Of a stretch of 64,000 nt of DNA, positions 55,501-62,370 are shown in pieces. Numbering within the stretch: position 1 is the stretch's first letter; every line of letters starts with the position of its first letter. The translations under genes and the position numbers were made by a program. A model generated the notes under the pieces. It saw nothing but the letters and a program-made list of their open reading frames with translations. It made no database searches and had not been told where the DNA came from. This stretch comes from UBA12191 sp964422295 (GTDB lineage: Bacteria; Planctomycetota; UBA8108; UBA1146), in contig CAYRAM010000007.1 of the NCBI GenBank assembly GCA_964422295.1, positions 39,879 to 103,878 on the forward strand, read 5' to 3'.

Positions 55501-55819
55501 TCAATTCTGTGATCAGGTTTGCTGTTCCGATGGTAAATGTGGACTCAGCAGCGACAAATACCCCACCGAGGTCAATCAGGTTCCCTGCGAGACTGACGAC
55601 CGCCTCAACGACGCCACTTCCACCTGAGGTGCTATCCCCGATGACGATGTATGTGAGCGAATTGAGGGATTGAGTAGGGGGACCCCACAACTCAAAGTAC
55701 TCATCGTTGTCCCCACCGGGCATATCGATGCGAACCTCATTGATCGTCACCTGAGCCAAAGAAGTTCCGGAAAAGATGAAGAGAAGCAGCAGGACCATCC
55801 CTGCAATTGATCTGATCAT
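52583..55819 (-). CDS. Secreted multi-domain protein: lamin-tail, two P-domains, shared flavodoxin-like module, dockerin-like tail
   Basis: A 1078-residue protein. The ATG 55819 has AGGAGG 9 bases upstream. A signal peptide (LLLLFIFSGTSLAQ) is followed by a lamin-tail-like domain (VTINEVRIDMPGGDNDEYFEL). Next come an Asp-rich Ca motif (NGLDDDGDSLVDCLDDD), a PPC-like Cys-rich module and two proprotein-convertase P-domain-like modules (around nt 54550-54200 and 54150-53830; LDIDFISPSNT, GSWTVFIAD; MDLLSPAGTS, GDWTLTIANTG). An FN3-like module leads to a roughly 230-residue module (about 53570-52880) shared with two other genes here. The dockerin-like pair (GDCNADGAFNIADAV, DSNDDGGINIADAI) ends CATYDSCP. 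No classical enzyme motif is seen. Confidence 0.82.
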   Translation of the reverse strand: MIRSIAGMVLLLLFIFSGTSLAQVTINEVRIDMPGGDNDEYFELWGPPTQSLNSLTYIVIGDSTSGGSGVVEAVVSLAGNLIDLGGVFVAAESTFTIGTANLITELNFENSDNVSHMLVEGFSGASGDDLDTDDDGVLDVTPWTAVIDCIAMVEFELDPVTGQPTTGELIYCSNTVGPDGTFVPGHIVRCPDGNGDWEIQSFSDLTMDTPGLPNVCPEICDNGLDDDGDSLVDCLDDDCVGDPFCAPPPANDDCAGAIAVGEGSFAVSTLGATTDGPTSCGGSNLNDVWILYTASCSGVITLSTCGTADFNPQMAIYPGTSACPPDAASELACDAGSCIGSGEPEIFIDATAGETYLVQIGGFNGERGDLTLTISCPPADCHQAPNPNLTFSGFIGISGTSAPAAPITYVGDPATNFTFDTIDLTGAGTIDDIDVGVNISHTFIGNLDIDFISPSNTQVRLYQSETNSDDNMSLIFDDEGVPYGSATTYSGARMQPYALSQGTGSMADFDGEPVTGSWTVFIADIFPSTTGGTLDDWSVMISQPEDVTGVENYVISVDPTSLIGIDDLDVDMNLAAADLSGIEMDLLSPAGTSIRLHDNGAGTDLIGRFDDATGNNDGFGSLIPSGPGTLADFDGETVGGDWTLTIANTGATATISGWALLICPADCNAPTDLTVTSSCSLDTVDLGWINNSTYTGITIERDGVVIANLAGDATAYSDASPPEGFLSYTVRGNCTSGAGEIAGFTDHYNYNGEDTIVVAMEGLFDGGDTGSNDTGAAIQQSLLAAGANSKLIRMQIDEYACLDSAQITQVWIACGTYPTNVLLNSDEANLIATLAESGVAIYFESTDHWSFNHPVSAFDDRDGVAQPYSQDDNDSLVSLDGFDSGVGLDMSANQNVSYNQDNQATTGNPNDYNDVLIAATAEVAGGEAGLVWKFDDALGVDYGVTTAYVPGTGGNVICSSFELGGYGGDLDAVVAAYREFLGAVGDPGQFLRGDCNADGAFNIADAVYVLGNLFSGGPEGPCLDSCDSNDDGGINIADAIASLGSLFSGTGPLPPPFVDCGNDPTVDGLECATYDSCP

Positions 55820-56173
55820 TTCGATTACCTCCTGGATGGGGTTGCGAAATTTACCCATCTGAATTGAAGTTCACACCAATAACCCACACCGTCATTGCAG
55901 CCCAAAATTTGCGATGAAGAACCGAGACCGAAGGGCACGATTCCCTGGATCGACGATGCGTCAGGGAGTTGGTTTCGTGGCCACTATTGCAGCCTCCAAC
56001 AGTGCTCCTCGCTCTGATGAAATTCACCCATATCCCATCGTAAAGGTCCCCACCAGATCTCGCAACAACCGCCCTGCATTTGGTGGGGGGGAATTTCAAA
56101 AAAATGGGTGGTGAGAGTTGAACTCTCACCACCCATCTGACGGCCTTGTCTGGCCGCGTTCACGCTGCTGCGA
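55820..56173. other. 354-base intergenic region with terminator
   Basis: The right part (56098-56136) holds the terminator of the downstream-numbered gene. The rest should contain the promoter of the 52583-55819 gene, but I see no clear -35/-10 pair. An A-rich run and a G-run (TGGTGGGGGGG near 56081) are present. No small gene with a ribosome site is evident. Confidence 0.5.
56098..56136 (-). terminator. Intrinsic terminator
   Basis: A perfect 14-bp stem, ATGGGTGGTGAGAG (56104-56117) with CTCTCACCACCCAT (56123-56136), has a TTGAA loop. On the minus strand it is followed by a U-run from the A-run at 56098-56104. It lies 37 bases after the stop of the gene ending at 56174. Confidence 0.95.
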
Positions 56174-59100
56174 TTAGCAAGCACCGTTGTAAGTGTCGCA
56201 CTCCAGAGCGTCGGCTGTCGGATCCACACCACAATTGTTGGGACCCGGGTCGTTCGGAGAAGGACCACCGGAGAAGAGCGCAGCGAGACCGTAGATGGCA
56301 TCGGCGATATTGACTCCGCCGTCATCATTCTGGTCACAACTGTCGTCACAACCACAAGGTGTTCCGCCAGAGAAGAGTGCTGCCAACAGGAAGACCTGGT
56401 CGGCGATGTTGAAGCCACCGTCCTGGTTGGTGTCTCCGCGTTTGAACTGAGTTCCAATGACTCCACCGACCATGAAACTGGCGTACTCGCCGGAGAGGGC
56501 GGATTGGTCACCGCCGTAGCCGCCGATCTCCCAAGACTGAACAATCGTGTTACCACCGGCGTTGTTGAGACTGGCGATAGCCGTGTTGTACTGAGGGATC
56601 GGATTTCCGGTTGCCGGATCGACGAGGGAATCGTCAGAGGCCCAAATGACCCCCGCACCACTGACTCCACTGTCCGCAGAGGCGACGGTCAACTGGTCTG
56701 TCCAGTCGTTGTCAGCCTGATCCTGCGTGTACGGAATGTCCTGGTTTGCACTCATGTCGATGCCTTGGCCAGAGTCGAATCCGTCCATGGCAGTGTATGA
56801 GTCGTCACCGTCTCCCGTGTCATAGGTGCCATCGTCGACACCGTCACGACCGTCAAAGAGGGACGCCTGATGGATGAAGCCGAAGTGGTCTCCACCCTCG
56901 AAGTAAACTCCCTTGCCGGATTCACCGAGCAGGGCCAAGTCGTCACCTTCAGCAGCACTGATGCGGTAGTCGTTTGGAACCGTACCCGTCAGAGCCCAGA
57001 TGTTTTCAACTCCGGGGTCACTGGCGCAGGGGTAATCGATCCAGCTGCTGCGGATGATTGCCGCATTTCTGCCTGCATTGACCAGTGCGCTGAGAAGAAG
57101 ATCACCGCTATCGACGAGACCGACATCTCCCAGTGACTGCAGACCTTCAACGGCGAAGATCAGATCAGTCTGACCGGCGTAAGTGAGAACAGAAACGGCG
57201 ATACCTGTCGAGTTCGGACCGCTGCCACAATCGGTGATCACTTCGTACTGGTAGCTACCGTCTGCCACGCCGAGATCGACGTAGGTGGCATCCGCCGCAC
57301 CCAAAGTTGCCACTGAGACACCGTCACGGAGAATTTCCTGTGAGGTGGCATTGGCATTGGGTGTCCAGTTGAGAGTGACGTCTCCATTGGTGCAATCGGA
57401 ACTGCCGGAGAGGTTGGTTGCCGGTACGCAATCATTGATGGTGTACTCAAGTCCACCCACGCCTGCAGCATTGAATGTTCCCAGTCGAATCAGGTATTCC
57501 TCACCGGAAGTTGCCGCAAAGATGGCCTCTGCCAAGAAGATGTTGCAAGCCGGATTGTTGGTGGGGTTGGTACCCGCATTGACGTCGTCACTGCATGCGA
57601 CGGCCAGGCTTGGGTCATCGAGCAATCCAGCATCGTAGGTGTAAACCGCCAACATGGTGTCGTCGGCGACGATGGTGGTGTTGGGGTTGCAGGTGCTGAC
57701 CAGGACATCCCCGTCAGTGGTCGCTGTCCAGCGCAGGAAGATGTCGTTGTTGATCTGGTTCAGACCGGTTCCATTGTCACAAACGGCGGGATCCAACGGT
57801 TGTCCCACGGTCGTGGTGTAAGGTGTGGCAATCTCCTGCTGGAAAGTGCCCACAGTAGCGACGGATGCGCCCGAAGGCCAGTTGTTGGCCGGTGCGGTCT
57901 GCAAGGTGCAACCAGCAATGTTGATGAGGTTACCGGTTCCACCAGCACCATCCCAGGCAGAGATCTGCACTTCTACATCCTGGTACTCAAATTGGGCTGA
58001 AGTCGTAAAGGAAAGATCCGTGGAGGGAAGGGTCGCTTCCACATTACCATCGACCTCGACGACCCATGAGGCCGCTCCACCAGCGTCAGACCAAGACAAG
58101 TTCCAAGTTTGGTCTCCAGTGTTTTGGGCACACTGAAGGCTGGCGATACCACCTGCAGATCCACAGGTTCCAGCTGCAGCGACGGAGTAACCGACGTCCA
58201 AGACGTAACGGTTGTCGGGGAAGCCGATTCCGGACAGGGGACTGGGTGTCGCCAGTCCACAGGGTATGGCAACGATGTAACTGACGCCGTTCTCAACGGT
58301 GGCATCGGTTGAATTCATGAACCAGGCGTGGCCAGCACCCTGACCGTCCGGCGTGAAAATCTCCACGGCCAGTGAAGCACTGGGTCCGTAAGCGGTCATG
58401 CATTGGAGGGTGCTGTTGTTTGCTCCAAGCCCATCCGGATCGATCACGCCGGTGCCGAGGATAAAGTTGTACGCGGGTACGTTGGCTAATGCCGGTACCT
58501 GGAACTCCTCTTCGTAGACCATGAGCATGGTGGTATTTCCGGGATCCGGAGTTTGCCCCACGTTGGTCCCTGCAGTGTAGGTGAAGTTCTGTGGTCCACC
58601 GCCATTGGTGTCGATGATCAGACGGATACGAACCGGCTGAGTTCCGAGGGTCGGATCCGGGGTTGAGTCGGCGGTGGTGGTGACGCACTCAACGGTGATT
58701 TCGTCACTGATTCCGTAGCCATTGACCAAGTCAAAACTTCTCAAATAGGAGTTGTCGGCGTGAAGTCCGCCCGCTTGGCAAGCCACACAGCCGATGAGCT
58801 GCGTTCCCGCAGCGTATGGAACCATGCTTCCGGCCACGGTCGCCGGGCATGGCTCGGCGACGTAAATGCTGCAGCAGGTCTGGGTGCTGGCGAGTCCGCC
58901 GATCACACCCTCAAGGCAAATGATGGTTGAGCCGGGAGCGAAGCCGGTCAGAGTGTCGGACGCCGCTCCAGCGGTGCCATCGAAGGTTCCGGTCAAAGTT
59001 CCGTTGATGTAGTAGTTGAGAGTGTCGTACTGATCGAGGTTGTCCCAGTTCAGAGTCGCAGTGTCGGTGCCACTGTCGTACGTGCACACCATGTTGTCGG

Positions 59101-59611
59101 GAGCAATGGTTCCCAGTTCAAAGGTAACATCCATGTCGGTAGTACCTATTGATGCTGGATCCCAGCCGCCTACGCGAATGCCGTAGGTGACTCCGGCAAA
59201 TACACCGGCACCGACGAGATTTGAACCGAAGGATGCACATCCGGTTCCGTCGCCATCGCATCCGAGTTCGATCAGAGCAGCACAACCCCCTGAGAGATCG
59301 TACAAAACGATATCCGTATCGAGGGCTCCAGGATTCGTACAAGTACTCAGGGTGAGCAATCCGGTATCAGGTGCAGTCCAACTGAACCACACATCGGCTG
59401 CTACGTCTCCCAAGAAAGTACCTGGGCATGTTACGGGGGCAGGCAGGCCTGCGCTGTCGGTGGCAGCGGTATTGTCGATCTGAACCGTCACTGTGCCCGG
59501 TGCGGACAAGACGATCGGTTGAGCATTGGCACACTCATCTGCTCCCTGAGCGCCAGCGACGCCGCAAGATAGAATCATGAATGCAGCCACCAAAAACGGT
59601 AGGTGTCTCAT
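56174..59611 (-). CDS. Secreted multi-domain protein with PPC-like, FN3-like and shared flavodoxin-like modules, dockerin-like tail
   Basis: A 1145-residue protein. The ATG 59611 has AGGAAGGG 9 bases upstream and gives a signal peptide (PFLVAAFMILSCGVAGAQG); the longer frame to 59788 lacks one. Order of modules: PPC-like (ADVWFSWTAPDTGLLTLSTC), FN3-like, a roughly 200-residue module shared with the 59932-61983 protein (FQVPALANVP, DGQGAGHAWFM), FN3-like, a second PPC-like (NNDIFLRWTATTDGDVLVSTC), FN3-like, then the flavodoxin/GATase-like module (about 57175-56465; VYFEGGDHFGF, DGFDSGQGIDMSANQ). The dockerin-like pair (GDTNQDGGFNIADQV, DQNDDGGVNIADAI) ends CDTYNGAC, lacking the final Pro. It has no recognised catalytic residues. 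Confidence 0.82.
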   Translation of the reverse strand: MRHLPFLVAAFMILSCGVAGAQGADECANAQPIVLSAPGTVTVQIDNTAATDSAGLPAPVTCPGTFLGDVAADVWFSWTAPDTGLLTLSTCTNPGALDTDIVLYDLSGGCAALIELGCDGDGTGCASFGSNLVGAGVFAGVTYGIRVGGWDPASIGTTDMDVTFELGTIAPDNMVCTYDSGTDTATLNWDNLDQYDTLNYYINGTLTGTFDGTAGAASDTLTGFAPGSTIICLEGVIGGLASTQTCCSIYVAEPCPATVAGSMVPYAAGTQLIGCVACQAGGLHADNSYLRSFDLVNGYGISDEITVECVTTTADSTPDPTLGTQPVRIRLIIDTNGGGPQNFTYTAGTNVGQTPDPGNTTMLMVYEEEFQVPALANVPAYNFILGTGVIDPDGLGANNSTLQCMTAYGPSASLAVEIFTPDGQGAGHAWFMNSTDATVENGVSYIVAIPCGLATPSPLSGIGFPDNRYVLDVGYSVAAAGTCGSAGGIASLQCAQNTGDQTWNLSWSDAGGAASWVVEVDGNVEATLPSTDLSFTTSAQFEYQDVEVQISAWDGAGGTGNLINIAGCTLQTAPANNWPSGASVATVGTFQQEIATPYTTTVGQPLDPAVCDNGTGLNQINNDIFLRWTATTDGDVLVSTCNPNTTIVADDTMLAVYTYDAGLLDDPSLAVACSDDVNAGTNPTNNPACNIFLAEAIFAATSGEEYLIRLGTFNAAGVGGLEYTINDCVPATNLSGSSDCTNGDVTLNWTPNANATSQEILRDGVSVATLGAADATYVDLGVADGSYQYEVITDCGSGPNSTGIAVSVLTYAGQTDLIFAVEGLQSLGDVGLVDSGDLLLSALVNAGRNAAIIRSSWIDYPCASDPGVENIWALTGTVPNDYRISAAEGDDLALLGESGKGVYFEGGDHFGFIHQASLFDGRDGVDDGTYDTGDGDDSYTAMDGFDSGQGIDMSANQDIPYTQDQADNDWTDQLTVASADSGVSGAGVIWASDDSLVDPATGNPIPQYNTAIASLNNAGGNTIVQSWEIGGYGGDQSALSGEYASFMVGGVIGTQFKRGDTNQDGGFNIADQVFLLAALFSGGTPCGCDDSCDQNDDGGVNIADAIYGLAALFSGGPSPNDPGPNNCGVDPTADALECDTYNGAC

Positions 59612-59931
59612 AGGTGAAAACCCTTCCTGGTTAATGAATCCCACGAGAGAGATCCGGATACTCATCGAGGCGATCTCTGAGAAGTGCTCAGGGAAAGTCT
59701 CCATGGAACGAAAACAAAAAAAACATGTCCGAGGGCGATAAACTTTGACCCATAACTCAGGATAAAAACCATCTTCACAGAAATTCAATAACTGCGAATC
59801 AGGAGATCTCCCGACTTAAATCCAATTCATCTTGCCAAAGGTACATTTAGCCCATTAACCCCAAATTTACCTATCAGGCGGGCTAGGTCAACCACCTGCA
59901 GGGGGGGAGAGGTGAATATGCTGAAGTGAAA
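59612..59931. other. 320-base intergenic region
   Basis: It lies between two minus-strand dockerin-like genes. It is AT-richer than its surroundings (59715-59870), as expected for a promoter of the gene starting at 59611, but I cannot assign boxes with confidence. No hairpin with a U-run follows the upstream gene's stop at 59932, and no RNA gene is seen. Confidence 0.45.
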
Positions 59932-61983
59932 TTAGGGACAATTTGCCGAAAATTGGCAATCTAGGGCAGATGCCTCTGTTGGATCGCTTCCACAGGCCCC
60001 TTGCGGCTGCGGCAAGTTTGGCGAACCGGGGATAAACAGGTATGAGAGAAGGTATACGGCATCCGCCAAATTGACCCCTTCATCATCGTTGCAATCGGCA
60101 GAATCCCGACAATCGATGGGGGATGATCCAGGGACAAAGAGGGACTCCAAAATCCAAATGGCGTCGACCAGATTGACCGATCCGTCAGAGTTGATGTCAC
60201 CTCGCTGAAAGGCGGAATCGATCGGCGCACCTCTGAATTCGATGACCGTGTGGATCTCAGGGTATCCCAAGTCTGTCAGCGACGTCGGTGTTGGCGTTGA
60301 GCAAAAGGAAGCAGTAAACCAAGTCTCATCCGTTTCTCCCCCATCATTGGAGCCGAGAATCAGGAGATGGCCATCCACGCTTCCATCGGGAAGATGGATT
60401 TCGACGACGGCATCGACTCCACAAGGAATTTCGACGGGAGCATCCAGCGTCAAGCAATAGTGGAGCAGATCAAATTGTGGTACTTGGAAGATCTGCTCAT
60501 GAAGCAGGATTAATGTTGAGGGGTCGTCAATCAGATCGCCGTCCGAATCCTGGTAAATCCTGACGATGATCGGCTGTGTCAGGAATGAAGTTCCCGGATC
60601 AGACTTTTCGATCCCGATCTTGACCGACTGCAGATGGAAACCATTGGTCAATTGAAAGGGAGCCGAGCAGGGTGAAAGCCTTCGCCAGTACGATTGCTCA
60701 CGATGACCACTGGCATCTCCGCAAAAGGGTGTTCCTTGCTGGAGGAGATCTGTGTTTGTGGCATGACTCAACTCAATAGGTGTCGAATCGCATCCGGGCA
60801 CCAGGAGGTCACAGGAAACCGGAGGGGTCCAGGCATTCCCATTGAATCCCTGAGCTTCGATGCGGGCCAGGGCAGGAAGGAAGTTTGCGAGACCCTGCCA
60901 GGATCCTGCATTGGCGGAAACGGTATCGACGAGGATGCCATTGACGCGAACCTCGACCCATTGTGCAGGAGTGTTGCTGTTCCAGAAGATCTGTATTGTC
61001 CCATCACTGAGTGCCTGACAACTGAAGTCATCCAAGGGAGAAATCAGGGTCGGGCATTCGGAATGTCCCTCGACAACGGAGATCGTGTTGCTGGAATTGT
61101 CCACGACCCAGTAGGTCATGAGACCAAATGGATCCGCGAGAGGATCTGCCGCAGGCCGCGAGCTTTCGACCCCATTGATGAAAAAGCCGTGATTGCTGAG
61201 ATCGACGGGAGCCAATGCCAGAGAGTTCTGAATGGAGACCGATGACAACGTGGTCACCCTTCCGGCGAGGTCATTGCCGTGGGGGATTGCGAGTCTTTCG
61301 CAGTCGGAACGGAATGCCAGGCCATTCCCCAATCCACCTCCGTCGGGGTGGGGGATCGTTGCCCCAAGATAGGAGCCGTCGCTGATCGACAAAAGGTCGT
61401 AGCGATCTGCAGTGATATCTGCAGCCCAAAGGCCGTCCGCACCATCCCAACTGAGTCCTCCGATAAATCCGCCCCCCTGAAGTTCTGCGAATCCGACGAG
61501 GTTCGGGTCTGTTCCATCGGGGTTGGTGCGCCAGATTTCATTGGGGCCGGGAGGATTGATCACCCCCCAATAAAGATATGAGCCATCGGTCGTTACACCG
61601 GTGACGGATATTCCCGCCGGGGGGTTGAGAATCGGGCCGATGGGATCGAGGGTCAAAGCGTCATAAACCCAACTCTCCGCACTGAACAACTCTGCGACGA
61701 CGAGGATCGGCTGTGCCCAAGGATTGTTCCCTGGCATGTAACAGGCCCCATAAGCGCTGCTTCCAGAGAGGGGAAAGGGTCCTGCGATCAGATCGGAGGG
61801 ATTCATGGGACTGGTCGAAGACCCGGAACCGGGAGTGTCAGACTCCAGCAGTCCTCGCGGGATCAATTGAGCTGCAGTCTTGCCGGGAAGGGTCATTGCA
61901 GCAACCAGGACCAGGATCATTGCGATGATCCGGGATCCCTTCAATTCGTCGACAAACCGTTCAATAGGAGGTTCTTCAGTCAT
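59932..61983 (-). CDS. Secreted protein with beta-propeller-like N-terminus and dockerin-like tail
   Basis: About 683 residues from the ATG at 61983. A hydrophobic segment at about 20-38 (IIAMILVLVAAMTLPGKTAAQ) serves as signal peptide. No strong ribosome site is visible; a GTG at 62109 and an ATG at 61923 are in-frame alternatives. Residues about 60-320 have repeated Trp/Gly-Asp strands (YLYWGVINPPGPNEIWRTN, LSWDGADGLWAADI) suggesting a beta-propeller. An FN3-like module follows, then the roughly 180-residue module shared with the neighbouring 56174-59611 protein (QPIIVRIYQDSDGD, FQVPQFDLL, HLPDGSVDGHLLI). The dockerin-like pair (GDINSDGSVNLVDAI, DCNDDEGVNLADAV) ends CQFSANCP. Confidence 0.75.
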   Translation of the reverse strand: MTEEPPIERFVDELKGSRIIAMILVLVAAMTLPGKTAAQLIPRGLLESDTPGSGSSTSPMNPSDLIAGPFPLSGSSAYGACYMPGNNPWAQPILVVAELFSAESWVYDALTLDPIGPILNPPAGISVTGVTTDGSYLYWGVINPPGPNEIWRTNPDGTDPNLVGFAELQGGGFIGGLSWDGADGLWAADITADRYDLLSISDGSYLGATIPHPDGGGLGNGLAFRSDCERLAIPHGNDLAGRVTTLSSVSIQNSLALAPVDLSNHGFFINGVESSRPAADPLADPFGLMTYWVVDNSSNTISVVEGHSECPTLISPLDDFSCQALSDGTIQIFWNSNTPAQWVEVRVNGILVDTVSANAGSWQGLANFLPALARIEAQGFNGNAWTPPVSCDLLVPGCDSTPIELSHATNTDLLQQGTPFCGDASGHREQSYWRRLSPCSAPFQLTNGFHLQSVKIGIEKSDPGTSFLTQPIIVRIYQDSDGDLIDDPSTLILLHEQIFQVPQFDLLHYCLTLDAPVEIPCGVDAVVEIHLPDGSVDGHLLILGSNDGGETDETWFTASFCSTPTPTSLTDLGYPEIHTVIEFRGAPIDSAFQRGDINSDGSVNLVDAIWILESLFVPGSSPIDCRDSADCNDDEGVNLADAVYLLSYLFIPGSPNLPQPQGACGSDPTEASALDCQFSANCP

Positions 61984-62220
61984 TTGCTTTTGTTCACCAT
62001 AGGGGGCTCGGTTGTTTGCAATAAGCCGGGCGAATGGCTCTTCCTTTAGGGCATAAGTGCCCAGATGTTGAATAGTTGCATATACGTACGGATGTAAATT
62101 AACGGTCACACTTGCTACAGGCGAGGGTTACTTGTCTCTTCAGGGATGTTGGTCAGGAATGACAGGTTTGGGAGGTTGAATCAGCGACAGATGTCGATCT
62201 GGACGACGATGGTCTCTGGG

Positions 62221-62280
62221 CAGGAAACAAATCGGCAGGAAACAAATAGGAAGGAAACAAATCGGCAGGAAACAAAACAG
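62221..62280. repeat. Tandem 15-bp repeat, four units
   Basis: Four head-to-tail units of CAGGAAACAAATCGG (62221-62280). Unit two has TAGG at its end, unit three begins AAGG, and unit four ends AACAG. It sits in the 387-base gap 61984-62370 between two dockerin-like genes, upstream of the 61983 start and just before the terminator of the next gene. The opposite strand reads FLPIC repeats but has no start signal. No other feature is seen in that gap apart from the terminator. Confidence 0.9.
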
Positions 62281-62290
62281 GGCCGTGAAC

Positions 62291-62328
62291 AAAAAAAGGG
62301 CCCCCCTGCCAGTGCAGGAGGGCCCTTT
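62291..62328 (-). terminator. Intrinsic terminator
   Basis: The stem AAAGGGCCC with GGGCCCTTT (62295-62303 and 62320-62328) continues, after one C/A mismatch, with CCTGC/GCAGG around a CAGT loop. The A-run at 62291-62297 gives a U-run on the minus strand. It lies 42 bases after the stop of the gene ending at 62371. Confidence 0.93.
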
Positions 62329-62370
62329 CGAAAGCCACGAAGTGACGTGGCTCACATTATCCAGCCAAAT

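Noticed and set aside
59612..59788. N-terminal extension of the 56174-59611 protein
   Set aside because: The added residues lack a signal peptide, and the ATG at 59611 has a good ribosome site and a proper signal sequence.
62140..62355. Minus-strand frame encoding FLPIC repeats
   Set aside because: It is produced by the 15-bp tandem repeat and crosses the terminator hairpin; there is no start signal.
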